Source: Acholeplasmatales bacterium DTU056 (GTDB taxonomy: Bacteria > Bacillota_I > Bacilli_A > ML615J-28 > CAG-698). From it: a DNA stretch of 16,933 nucleotides. A program made the translations under genes and the position numbers. Below the pieces are notes generated by a model, which saw only the letters and a program-made list of their open reading frames with translations, was not told the DNA's origin and did not search any database. Of the stretch, positions 6,557 to 13,658 are shown in pieces (the first letter of the stretch is position 1; every line of letters begins with the position of its first letter). The stretch covers positions 31,170 through 48,102 of the forward strand of contig LFRX01000041.1 in assembly GCA_001512985.1 (NCBI GenBank), read 5' to 3'.

Positions 6557-7883
6557 ATAATCTAGCCTCCAACTTTCGTTTTAATTCTTCATATCCTGGC
6601 TTATTTAATAATGCAAACATATTACGCTTATAATCTTCAACACCTTCTTGATTAAAAGGATTTACTCCTAATAAGTATCCACTTACAGCTGCAGATAACA
6701 TAAAGAAATATACTAAATATCCAAATGTATATTCATCAAGGTGGGCTACTTGAACTTCCATTACAGGAACTTCTCCATCAATATGAGCCATAATTGTGGC
6801 TTCTCTAGCTATTTCATTTACTTTTGATAAAGTAAAATCACTTAAATAATTTAATTCATCTAAGTTATCTTTTTCATATGGAATTGGGATATCATATTTT
6901 ACTTTATCAAAAGAAATAATTGTTTCAATTATATTTCGTTTTCCATCTTGAATATATTGACCGATAGAGTGAAGATCAGTCGAGTAAACTAAAGTAGTAG
7001 GGAAAAGCCCTTTATGATGTTTCCCTTCTGACTCGCCAAATAATTGTTTCCACCATTCTCCAAAACACGTAAAATTTGGTTCAAATGAAGCTAATACTTC
7101 GATATCTTTGCGATAGTTTTGGTGGAAAATATTTCGAATAGCCGCATATAATAATGCATCATTTTCCCAAAATGGCGCATTAATTAAATAATTTTGAGCG
7201 TCTTTAGCACCTTGAATTACTTTTTTGATATCGATCCCATTTACGGCCATAGGTAACAATCCAACCGAAGTTAATACGGAATATCTTCCACCTACATCGT
7301 TCGGTAATGAAAAAGAAACATATCCTTCTTTATTGGCTAGTTTTCTTAACGCCCCTTTATACTCGTCTGTAACAACATATATTCTTTCTTTCGCCTTCGA
7401 ACCATATTTTTTGTGAAGAATACTGCGAATTATTCGGAAAGCAACCGCAGTTTCAGTCGTTGTTCCTGATTTAGAAATAACATTAACACTAAATTCTTTA
7501 TGTTCTAGATAGCGTAATACTTCATATGCATAATTACTAGAAAAACTATTTCCGAAAAATATAACTTCAATTCCATTTTGCGTAGGATAATAGTCTCTTA
7601 ATATACTTAACGCGGCTTTTGCACCTAGGTAGGAACCGCCAATTCCAATCACGACTAAAACATCACTATTTTGTTTTATTTTATCACTTACTTGATTAAT
7701 TCGGTCAATTTCTTCATCAGTTATAGTATTAGAATAATTAAGCCAGCCCAAATATTCATTTCCTAAGCCAGTTTTAGTGATTAACTTTTGTAATGCCTCT
7801 TCAGTTTTTTCCTTATAAGAATTGATTTCGTCTTTACTGATAAAGTTTAACACACCTTGATAATTAAGCTTAACGGACCTCAT
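6537..7883 (-). CDS. pgi: Glucose-6-phosphate isomerase
   Basis: Pgi interconverts glucose-6-phosphate and fructose-6-phosphate in glycolysis and gluconeogenesis. The 448-residue length is that of the short Bacillus-type enzyme (about 450), not the 550-residue E. coli form. Visible signatures are VIGIGGSYLGAKA (78-90), the phosphate-binding SKSGTTTET (137-145), GGRYSVLTSVGLLP (198-211), catalytic Glu286 in GESEGK, His305 in DLHSIGQY and Lys419 in EGVEDYKRN. ATG 7883 has AGAGGGGG upstream and overlaps the end of the S1-domain gene by 14 nt. It is the middle gene of a three-gene operon. Confidence 0.97.
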   Translation of the reverse strand: MRSVKLNYQGVLNFISKDEINSYKEKTEEALQKLITKTGLGNEYLGWLNYSNTITDEEIDRINQVSDKIKQNSDVLVVIGIGGSYLGAKAALSILRDYYPTQNGIEVIFFGNSFSSNYAYEVLRYLEHKEFSVNVISKSGTTTETAVAFRIIRSILHKKYGSKAKERIYVVTDEYKGALRKLANKEGYVSFSLPNDVGGRYSVLTSVGLLPMAVNGIDIKKVIQGAKDAQNYLINAPFWENDALLYAAIRNIFHQNYRKDIEVLASFEPNFTCFGEWWKQLFGESEGKHHKGLFPTTLVYSTDLHSIGQYIQDGKRNIIETIISFDKVKYDIPIPYEKDNLDELNYLSDFTLSKVNEIAREATIMAHIDGEVPVMEVQVAHLDEYTFGYLVYFFMLSAAVSGYLLGVNPFNQEGVEDYKRNMFALLNKPGYEELKRKLEARLYEKDNN

Positions 7884-8217
7884 TTTTTTCCCCCTCTAAT
7901 TCATTTTGTACAAATTGATCTAAAGCATCGCGAAGGGTTTTAAATCCTATTTGATATTTTGGAATTTTTCCTTTTATTCCACGAGGTTTGTTTAATTCTT
8001 TGTAACTTAGTTTTAATTGTTTCTTTTCTTCATCAACATCTAATACTTTTAACTTAACCCTTTGCCCCACTTCTACAAAATCCTCTATTCTACGAACATA
8101 ATTATCTGAAAACTCAGAAATATGAATTAAGCCATCATAATCTTCTACTACGGCAAAAGCACCATAACCGAGTATATTGGTTATGCGACCGTAGACGATT
8201 GCACCTTTTTTAATCAT
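7870..8217 (-). CDS. S1 RNA-binding domain protein (YugI/CvfD-like)
   Basis: This small protein of 115 residues carries a single S1 (OB-fold) domain. Residues 1-72 show GAIVYGRITNILGYGAFAVV, then GLIHISEFSD, VGQRVKLKVL and KKQLKLSYKE, the usual S1 strands. The C-terminal 40 residues are a basic, charged tail. This layout matches general stress protein 13 (YugI) and the post-transcriptional regulator CvfD, which bind RNA or ribosomes. The neighbouring pgi is also a neighbour of yugI in Bacillus. Start ATG 8217 (MIKKGAIV) follows GAGAGGT by 6 nt; an in-frame ATG 48 nt upstream would lie at the transcription start and is rejected. A strong promoter is directly upstream. Confidence 0.9.
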   Translation of the reverse strand: MIKKGAIVYGRITNILGYGAFAVVEDYDGLIHISEFSDNYVRRIEDFVEVGQRVKLKVLDVDEEKKQLKLSYKELNKPRGIKGKIPKYQIGFKTLRDALDQFVQNELEGEKNEVR

Positions 8218-8253
8218 TTTGATACCTCTCAATTTAATACAAATCCTAAGTAT

Positions 8254-8281
8254 ATTATAACACATTTCCGGTTTCAGTCAA
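8254..8281 (-). promoter_or_regulatory. Strong sigma-A promoter of the S1-pgi-lipoprotein operon
   Basis: On the minus strand, TTGACT (8281-8276) and TATAAT (8259-8254) are 16 bp apart, with TG one base before the -10 (extended form). The RNA start would be near 8247, about 30 nt from the S1-gene ATG. Confidence 0.85.
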
Positions 8282-8311
8282 ATAAATTAAAACCCTTTTA
8301 AAGACCTCTAT

Positions 8312-8336
8312 AAAAAAAGAGAAGGCTTTGGCCTTC
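8312..8336 (-). terminator. Rho-independent terminator of the NifU-like gene
   Basis: GAAGGC (8321-8326) and GCCTTC (8331-8336) form a GC-rich 6-bp stem with a TTTG loop, followed on the minus strand by TCTTTTTTTAT. It starts one base after the NifU-like gene's TAA and precedes the next promoter. Confidence 0.85.
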
Positions 8337-8337
8337 A

Positions 8338-8574
8338 TTAGTCGACTAATTCGACGCCAATTACGCCTTCGACTTCCTCTAGTAAAATTGTTTCAATCCC
8401 GTCGCGTAGAGTTACATCTATACTTATACACCCTACACAAGCCCCCATCATTCGCAAATACACTATACCATCTTCAAAACGCACGAATTCAACATCGCCA
8501 CCGTCGCGTTGAAGATACGGTCTTATTTTAGTTAAAATATCTTTGATGCGGCGTTCTTGTTCTTGTTTTTCCAT
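8338..8574 (-). CDS. NifU C-terminal domain Fe-S cluster scaffold protein
   Basis: This 78-residue protein is a stand-alone NifU C-terminal domain (Nfu type), which holds and hands on an iron-sulfur cluster to apo-enzymes in the cytoplasm. The cluster-binding CxxC is in GACVGC (Cys46, Cys49). The lead-in LTKIRPYLQRDGGDVEFV and the following TLRDGIE are diagnostic. The Bacillus homologue is YutI. ATG 8574 has AAAGGT upstream. The gene is flanked by yunB upstream and its own terminator downstream, so it may be monocistronic or cotranscribed with yunB. Confidence 0.95.
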   Translation of the reverse strand: MEKQEQERRIKDILTKIRPYLQRDGGDVEFVRFEDGIVYLRMMGACVGCISIDVTLRDGIETILLEEVEGVIGVELVD

Positions 8575-8617
8575 AGAATCAACCTTTCGTCATATATTAT
8601 TACTTATGGGCAGTTAT

Positions 8618-8623
8618 ATTATA
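8618..8623 (-). promoter_or_regulatory. Candidate -10 box before the NifU-like gene
   Basis: A perfect TATAAT on the minus strand lies about 44 nt before the ATG, in the yunB-to-nfu gap. No acceptable -35 hexamer is found at 16-18 bp, so this is a weak or activator-dependent promoter, or chance in AT-rich DNA. Confidence 0.35.
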
Positions 8624-8662
8624 CACCATTTTTTCATTTTATGGGATAAATATGATTATTAA

Positions 8663-9340
8663 TTACTCGATTTCCGGTATTGATGGTCCAGGATCATAAT
8701 TATGTAAATAATAATAATATCGTGGAACAACACCTTGTATAAATTCAATTACTAAAGGAATATTTAAATCAACTGAAATAACTTGGGAATTAAATGGAAT
8801 AATAGTTATAAAATCAATTTGCAGAGTTAAAAGAACTTGCAAGATACTATTATTAATGCCAAAACTTTCCGCACTTGTAATTAAGTCAACTTTATATGAA
8901 CCGACAGGACGAACTTTAATTTTTATATTAGGACCCATATTTTGAAATAATGTATCACTAATAACAACCCCTAACGGAAGAATTAATTCATTTAAAGCTA
9001 TTCCATTTTCAATTTGAAGAAATAAGTCATTTATTACTTCTAATGTTTTTGACATAATGCTATTTACTTCTTTAGTATTCACAATTACATTGTCAATCTT
9101 TTTTTCTTCGCCCTCACTATATTTTAATATTAAAATACTATTAATATCCACATTGGGAATAACGGCATCCCGAATAGCTTGCTCAAATAGAAAGTTAGAT
9201 TGTAATTTAACTTTTTGTGCAATGTAATAATCGACACGAGTACTAAAATAACCACTTATAAATATAATCATTGTTACAGTCAAAAAAACAACTGTAAAAA
9301 ATACACAATATATTTTAAACTTTTTATATTTACTAATCAT
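8663..9340 (-). CDS. yunB: Sporulation protein YunB
   Basis: The 225-residue product has one N-terminal membrane segment (about 10-30) and an extracytoplasmic domain. It fits YunB, a mother-cell sporulation protein of Bacillus that is made under sigma-E and needed for normal sporulation; its biochemical role is unknown. Recognised stretches are ARAQ-like QKVKLQSNFLFEQAI, then GIALNELILPLGVVISDTLFQNMGPNIKIKVRPVGSYKVD, where the IKVRPVG turn is characteristic, and a late hydrophobic strand set (LQVLLTLQIDFITIIPF). It is slightly shorter than the Bacillus protein (about 250). ATG 9340 follows AGGTGAATTGA. The gene is divergent from the CBS gene across about 94 bp. Confidence 0.85.
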   Translation of the reverse strand: MISKYKKFKIYCVFFTVVFLTVTMIIFISGYFSTRVDYYIAQKVKLQSNFLFEQAIRDAVIPNVDINSILILKYSEGEEKKIDNVIVNTKEVNSIMSKTLEVINDLFLQIENGIALNELILPLGVVISDTLFQNMGPNIKIKVRPVGSYKVDLITSAESFGINNSILQVLLTLQIDFITIIPFNSQVISVDLNIPLVIEFIQGVVPRYYYYLHNYDPGPSIPEIE

Positions 9341-9359
9341 TCAATTCACCTAGTATTAC

Positions 9360-9365
9360 ATTATA
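9360..9365 (-). promoter_or_regulatory. Candidate -10 box of yunB
   Basis: TATAAT on the minus strand, about 20 nt before the yunB ATG, without a convincing -35. The sequence CAGTATAAT is only a partial match to a sigma-E -10, so the sigma factor cannot be assigned. Confidence 0.4.
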
Positions 9366-9387
9366 CTGATGAGACATTTTTTATATG

Positions 9388-9393
9388 TATAAT
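9388..9393 (+). promoter_or_regulatory. Candidate -10 box of the CBS-domain gene
   Basis: TATAAT on the plus strand lies about 41 nt before the CBS gene ATG and 23 bp from the opposing yunB -10. No good -35 is seen at 16-18 bp. The two boxes show that the 94-bp intergenic region probably serves both divergent genes. Confidence 0.4.
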
Positions 9394-9434
9394 TTTTTGA
9401 TTCTACTCAATACTAACAACTGAGGTGTTAATCA

Positions 9435-9905
9435 ATGGTTATTGGTGATTTGATAAAACGAGACCTTATCTCATGTTCTCCTGATACAAAAGTTCGTGAT
9501 GTTGCTAAGCTAATGAAGAAATACGATATTGGGGGCGTGGTCATTGTAAACGAACATAATCAACCGTTAGGATTTGTTACTGATCGAGATATCGTGGTTA
9601 GGTTAATTTCAGAAGATGGTTCTTTAGATACTAAAGTTGAAGATATTATGACAAGACGTTGTATCAGGATAAAGTATTATGCGGATTGTGGGGAAGCAAT
9701 GAGAACAATGGGTGCTTGTCAAGTGCGACGCATTATGGTTGTTGATGATGAGGATAAGGTTCTAGGAGTAGTATCATTACGAGATTTAGTGTTATACAAT
9801 AAGACTTATCCACGAGTAAATATTACTTTGAAAAATATTTCCCGCGATTCAACACAAAAAACCAAAGTTCAAGAAGCCTTACGGGTTGATGATTATCGAA
9901 CATAA
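9435..9905 (+). CDS. Protein with two CBS domains
   Basis: The only plus-strand gene encodes 156 residues made almost entirely of a CBS pair (Bateman module). The first domain spans about 8-60, with VRDVAKLMKKYDIGGVVIV and GFVTDRDIV. The second spans about 71-122, opening IMTRRCIRI and ending LGVVSLRDLV. Both end in the T/S-x-R-D signature that contacts adenine nucleotide ribose phosphates. Such stand-alone pairs bind AMP, ATP, SAM or c-di-AMP and usually act as sensors; no output domain is present. The nearest type is the YhcV-like CBS protein of Bacillus. ATG 9435 follows GAGGTG. It ends at a bidirectional terminator. Ligand unknown; c-di-AMP is a possibility because cdaA is nearby, but that is speculation. 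Confidence 0.92.
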   Translation: MVIGDLIKRDLISCSPDTKVRDVAKLMKKYDIGGVVIVNEHNQPLGFVTDRDIVVRLISEDGSLDTKVEDIMTRRCIRIKYYADCGEAMRTMGACQVRRIMVVDDEDKVLGVVSLRDLVLYNKTYPRVNITLKNISRDSTQKTKVQEALRVDDYRT

Positions 9906-9944
9906 AAAGTGCGAAATCTTTAACTTTCGCACTTCTTTTTTATT
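9902..9944. terminator. Bidirectional terminator between the CBS gene and ispDF
   Basis: A perfect 10-bp stem (AAGTGCGAAA 9907-9916, TTTCGCACTT 9925-9934, 8-nt loop) is followed by CTTTTTTATT on the plus strand and by TTTTTATG on the minus strand. It overlaps the ispDF stop and starts right after the CBS-gene TAA, serving both convergent genes. Confidence 0.9.
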
Positions 9945-11085
9945 CTTTAACTAACAATACTACACATTCAGCACTAATTCCTTCTTCGGCACCAATATAT
10001 CCTAATCCTTCTCCACGGGTTGCTTTTAGATTAATTTGATTTTCATCACATTCTAATAATTTAGCAATATTTTTTTTCATATCGGTAATATAAGGTTTTA
10101 AAATTGGTTTTTCTAAAAAAACAGTTAAATCTAAATTGTTGATTTTATAACCTTCATTTCGCGCTAATTGATAGGCTTTTTGAACTAAGATTTTTGAATC
10201 AATATCTTTATACTGTGGATCAGTATCAGGAAAATGAGTTCCTAAATCTCCCTTTCCTAAAGCCCCAATTATTGCTTCTGAAACTACATGCAATACCACA
10301 TCGGCATCACTATGTCCTAATAGTCCTAAATAGTGTGGAATTTCTATTCCACCTAAGATTAATTTACGATTTTTCACTAAGCGATGTGTATCATGGGAAT
10401 GACCTATTCGATACATACTTTGTTCCTCATATAACGATAAAATTTTCAAATCAAATGGAGTAGTAATTTTAATATTATCAGTACTTCCTAAAACAATTTT
10501 TACTTTAACATTAGAAAACTTCTCAACTAATTCCACATCATCCGTACCATAATAGTTTTCTTGGTAGGCTTTATTTAAACATTCTAAGAATAAATCTGTT
10601 TTTAGGGCTTGTGGTGTTTGGGTAAGATAGATATTTTCTCTTGAAATAGATTTAGCTATATAATCATTTTTTACTTCTTTAATTGATTGTGTTAGGGGTG
10701 TAGCTAAAACGGCAGCTTGATGAAGAACAGCAGCGTGGTAGACTTTTTCAATATCTTCCAGTTTTATAAACGGGCGAGCACCGTCATGAATTAAAACGTA
10801 CGGACTTTTTGCTAGCTTAACTCCTTCATAAACACTATCTTGTCTCATCTTTCCCCCCGAAACAATAATAACTTTTTCTTGGGGGTAGTTTTGTAACTGG
10901 GTATGAACCTTATCAATTTCTTCGCTTGCGGCTACCACAATCATTTTTTCTAAGTATGATGACTTTAAAAATTGTTCTAAGGCCATAATATATAAAGGCT
11001 TTTTATTTACTTCATAAAAAGCCTTGTTATAATCTAAATTTGTTCTTGTTCCTCTCCCTGCAATTAACAATACACAATCAAACAT
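9940..11085 (-). CDS. ispDF: Bifunctional IspD-IspF (MEP pathway)
   Basis: The 381-residue fusion joins two steps of the MEP isoprenoid pathway: MEP cytidylyltransferase (IspD) and MECDP synthase (IspF). IspD occupies about 1-222, with IAGRGTR (8-14), Lys21, and HDGARPF (100-106). IspF occupies 225-381, with RIGHSHDTHRL (Asp232, His234), the third metal ligand His266 in LHVVSEA, the FPDTDPQYKDIDS loop and KATRGEGLGYIGAEEGIS. The last block has Arg-Gly where most IspF proteins read Thr-Thr before Glu. ATG 11085 lies 6-7 nt after AGGTGA, and the fthC stop ends one base upstream, so the alternative GTG at 11094 is only part of the Shine-Dalgarno. It is the last gene of the mgsA operon. Confidence 0.95.
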   Translation of the reverse strand: MFDCVLLIAGRGTRTNLDYNKAFYEVNKKPLYIMALEQFLKSSYLEKMIVVAASEEIDKVHTQLQNYPQEKVIIVSGGKMRQDSVYEGVKLAKSPYVLIHDGARPFIKLEDIEKVYHAAVLHQAAVLATPLTQSIKEVKNDYIAKSISRENIYLTQTPQALKTDLFLECLNKAYQENYYGTDDVELVEKFSNVKVKIVLGSTDNIKITTPFDLKILSLYEEQSMYRIGHSHDTHRLVKNRKLILGGIEIPHYLGLLGHSDADVVLHVVSEAIIGALGKGDLGTHFPDTDPQYKDIDSKILVQKAYQLARNEGYKINNLDLTVFLEKPILKPYITDMKKNIAKLLECDENQINLKATRGEGLGYIGAEEGISAECVVLLVKE

Positions 11086-11086
11086 T

Positions 11087-11638
11087 TTATTCACCTATTT
11101 TTTGATATCCCTTTTCGGAAATAATGATATCAAATTTCAAATCGTGCTCTTCTTTATATTCAATCTCGCACATTTGAAAACTATAAATTACTCCAACCTT
11201 TATTCCACAATACCCATCCAAACATTTATCATAATATCCTTTGCCATATCCTAAACGATATCCTCCAGGACTAATAGCTATTGTTGGAATTACAATTACT
11301 TCTAAATCATTAATATTATTAATTTTAGGGCCGGTCGGCTCTAAAATTCCCATCTTTCCCATAACTAATCGATTAATATCAGTTAGTCTACGAAACACTA
11401 AAACTTCATTAGTGACTGGTAAATAAATATCTTTGTGTTGATATAACTTTTTGACAACCGGCCAAATGTTTACTTCATTATTAATCGGATAATACAACGC
11501 TATCCTTTGATAAGGTTCTAAAAACTTTTCTAAGTAATCATTTATGGTTAGAGTTATTTGTTCTTTATTGGGAAAAGTATGTCTTATTTGTAAATATTTT
11601 TTTCTAATTTGTTGTTTTAAAGTTTGCTTATTCATCAT
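11087..11638 (-). CDS. 5-formyltetrahydrofolate cyclo-ligase
   Basis: This enzyme uses ATP to convert 5-formyl-THF to 5,10-methenyl-THF, recycling a folate storage or dead-end form. The 183-residue length is typical. The ATP/Mg block GGYRLGYGKGYYDK (125-138) is diagnostic. Other matches are the N-terminal basic helix (KQQIRKKYLQIR) and the strand IALYYPINNEVN, with Glu55 at the folate-contact position. Two in-frame ATG codons (11638 and 11635) overlap the end of the preceding gene by 11 or 8 nt, and no clear Shine-Dalgarno is present, so translation is probably coupled to the upstream gene. The gene is also called fthC, yqgN or mthfs. Confidence 0.93.
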   Translation of the reverse strand: MMNKQTLKQQIRKKYLQIRHTFPNKEQITLTINDYLEKFLEPYQRIALYYPINNEVNIWPVVKKLYQHKDIYLPVTNEVLVFRRLTDINRLVMGKMGILEPTGPKINNINDLEVIVIPTIAISPGGYRLGYGKGYYDKCLDGYCGIKVGVIYSFQMCEIEYKEEHDLKFDIIISEKGYQKIGE

Positions 11639-13211
11639 CTAGTTTAAATTTTTCTAAGAAACTTTCACTTAAATCAATATCAAAATCTTCTAAACGATAT
11701 TCTTTAACTGTTTGGGTTTGTGGATAGTAAATGCTATAGTTATTTGGATAATTTGGATCAGTTGCTTGAAGTAACACTTCATAACTTGCAGTGATAATAT
11801 CTTCAGCCGGTAAGTTTTCTACACCTTTAGATGATACTACACCTAAGGCCAAATCAACTTCGATAGTAATATTATTAATTGTATATACTGTTTTTCTAAA
11901 ATGCTCTACCCCTTCTCCAATCTCCTTAGTCAAAATATCAAATGTAGTCGGATTATTAACTAATAACCCAAATTCAATATTTCCTAATTGGTAAACAGTA
12001 ACACTGTCACGTAAATATCCTTCAAGTAAGTTTTTAAAATATTGTGACATAATTGAATTAACTAAAGCATTCGCATCATGATTTGGAATTTTGGCTTTCT
12101 CAATAATATTTACAAAACTAATTGTGATTAAACCAAATTCTTTATTTTCATGTAATAATTTACGAATATCATTTTCTAAGTCATTATGGTTTTTAACTTT
12201 CAATTTATTACGGTAATTAATTACACTTGTTCTACGAATAATCATTTCTCGATGATCTGGATCTTTAGTTCCTTCAAACCATATAATTTGTTTTTTAACA
12301 TTTATACGGAAGATATTTTTAAATGGTTGATCTTGTTGATAAAATTTTATATCTTCAAAAACAATATATTTCACAAATTCATCTTCACTGATAACATTAT
12401 CCTTAGTTTCTAATAATTCTTGCATTTGATCATTTAAATAAATAGTTTTCTTAACTAAATCCACATACGCAATCGGTTCATCAAAACTATTAATTATATC
12501 AATTTTTATTGGATGGATGATTTCATATACAGTAACTGATGTTGGTTGGCTTTCTTGTTCTTTATTTAAATATAAAATATAACCATTATAATAGTTGTGT
12601 TTATCATAAATATTTCGCTTAATTAAATCAATCTCTCTTACTTCATTATTTTTATTAAAAACTTTAATTTCAATATTTGTCACATCTTCTAAATTATTTA
12701 AATGTTTAAATAGTTTGTGTCTTGCAATTTCTTCGTCATTAACAGTTATTTTTTTAACTTTGCGATTAGATAATGCTAAAGTTTCGGTAGACTTTTTCTC
12801 AAATGTCATACGTCCTTTACGATTAACAACCCAAAGTAATTCAACAGGTAAATACGATAGTCTTTTTACAAATTGGGCATTTCGACGTTTAATTCCTAAT
12901 ACTTTTACAACATAACATACTCCCGCAATCACCAAAAAGTATCCCATCCAAACAGTAACTGCCATTTTGACAGTTTGATAACGTTTTGTTAGAAAATCAA
13001 TAATAACTGATGGGATTAGTGTAGGTTTAAAAGCATAGATTGCGCTAAAGGAGATAATAATCAAAAATAAAATAGAACCGATGAAAGGGAATTTTTTCGT
13101 AGTGATTAAGTCAAATAGTAATAAGAAAGCAAAACTAATTCCCAAAATTAAAATAAATAAATTGTGTGGATTTGATATAGCATTTTTTAAAATATCTAAA
13201 TATTGACTCAT
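11628..13211 (-). CDS. Membrane protein with PAS-like region and degenerate GGDEF domain
   Basis: The 527-residue protein has about three transmembrane helices near 18-35, 43-62 and 85-106. A long cytoplasmic part follows, with alpha/beta sensor-like segments (about 120-340, possibly two PAS-like units). The C-terminal region, about 343-500, looks like a nucleotidyl-cyclase/GGDEF fold: [11 protein letters not shown] (first strand), then [12 protein letters not shown] where RxGGDEF should be, then [11 protein letters not shown] and a final ASYEVLLQA helix. GNIEF (410-414) lacks the Gly-Gly and Asp needed for catalysis, so diguanylate cyclase activity is unlikely. The build recalls GdpP (TM-PAS-degenerate GGDEF) but there is no DHH phosphodiesterase domain. 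ATG 13211 overlaps the mgsA stop as ATGA and follows AAGGAG. Domain calls are by eye; function unknown. Confidence 0.7.
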   Translation of the reverse strand: MSQYLDILKNAISNPHNLFILILGISFAFLLLFDLITTKKFPFIGSILFLIIISFSAIYAFKPTLIPSVIIDFLTKRYQTVKMAVTVWMGYFLVIAGVCYVVKVLGIKRRNAQFVKRLSYLPVELLWVVNRKGRMTFEKKSTETLALSNRKVKKITVNDEEIARHKLFKHLNNLEDVTNIEIKVFNKNNEVREIDLIKRNIYDKHNYYNGYILYLNKEQESQPTSVTVYEIIHPIKIDIINSFDEPIAYVDLVKKTIYLNDQMQELLETKDNVISEDEFVKYIVFEDIKFYQQDQPFKNIFRINVKKQIIWFEGTKDPDHREMIIRRTSVINYRNKLKVKNHNDLENDIRKLLHENKEFGLITISFVNIIEKAKIPNHDANALVNSIMSQYFKNLLEGYLRDSVTVYQLGNIEFGLLVNNPTTFDILTKEIGEGVEHFRKTVYTINNITIEVDLALGVVSSKGVENLPAEDIITASYEVLLQATDPNYPNNYSIYYPQTQTVKEYRLEDFDIDLSESFLEKFKLDDE

Positions 13212-13576
13212 AGGTTAACTCCTTTTTCGATTATTAAATTCGCTGTGCCTGGGTTAGTCGCCAGCGGAATGCTGTAAACATCACATAATCTCAATAATGC
13301 ACTAACATCTGGTTCATGTGGTTGAGCAGTTAATGGATCTCTAAAGAAAATTACCATATCGATTTGTCCATTAGCGACCATTGAACCAATTTCTTGATCA
13401 CCGCCAAGCGGTCCGGATTTGCAACAATGAACAAATAAACTGGTATGTTCATTAATTAAACGTCCTGTTGTTCCCGTAGCATATAAAATATGCTTCTTAA
13501 AATAATCTTTATGAGTTTTTACAAAATCAATCATTAGTTGTTTCTTTTTATCATGAGCAATTAATGCAATTTTCAA
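13208..13576 (-). CDS. mgsA: Methylglyoxal synthase
   Basis: MgsA turns dihydroxyacetone phosphate into methylglyoxal and phosphate, a bypass that relieves phosphosugar build-up. From the TTG at 13576 the product is 122 residues and begins [12 protein letters not shown], the normal family N-terminus with His8. Other signatures are phosphate-binding ATGTTGRL (33-40), [11 protein letters not shown] with catalytic Asp60, [14 protein letters not shown] (Asp80, His87) and [12 protein letters not shown] at 13594 would add six atypical residues and lies within a few bases of the predicted RNA start, so TTG is preferred. It is the first gene of the operon with the GGDEF-like protein, the folate cyclo-ligase and ispDF, and ends in TGA. 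Confidence 0.93.
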   Translation of the reverse strand: MKIALIAHDKKKQLMIDFVKTHKDYFKKHILYATGTTGRLINEHTSLFVHCCKSGPLGGDQEIGSMVANGQIDMVIFFRDPLTAQPHEPDVSALLRLCDVYSIPLATNPGTANLIIEKGVNL

Positions 13577-13605
13577 GGTCTCACATCCAAGCACTATTTT
13601 TTTTA

Positions 13606-13634
13606 ATTATATCATATTCAAAAACTGAATGCAA
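13606..13634 (-). promoter_or_regulatory. Extended -10 sigma-A promoter of the mgsA operon
   Basis: On the minus strand, TTGCAT (13634-13629) is 17 bp from a perfect TATAAT (13611-13606), with TG one base upstream of the -10. The RNA start near 13600 gives a leader of about 24 nt to the TTG start of mgsA. Confidence 0.8.
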
Positions 13635-13658
13635 TAACGGCAATATTCCACAAACAAT

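Noticed and set aside
8215..8265. Longer start for the S1-domain gene at 8265
   Set aside because: It falls inside the promoter region, before the predicted RNA start; ATG 8217 has a good ribosome-binding site and gives the family N-terminus.
9215..9400. Plus-strand frame overlapping the start of yunB and the divergent promoter region
   Set aside because: Composition is random AT-rich sequence with no Shine-Dalgarno; it overlaps two probable promoters.
9435..9905. CBS protein as an IMP dehydrogenase fragment or part of a transporter
   Set aside because: The protein is complete with its own start, Shine-Dalgarno and terminator, and contains only the CBS pair.
10194..10463. Plus-strand open frame opposite ispDF
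   Set aside because: It is a shadow of a clearly conserved minus-strand gene, with no ribosome-binding site and no recognisable protein. Other short plus-strand frames (670-921, 5061-5249, 7225-7416, 8328-8531, 11241-11426, 11791-11994, 12186-12413, 12715-12915, 14320-14574) are rejected for the same reason.
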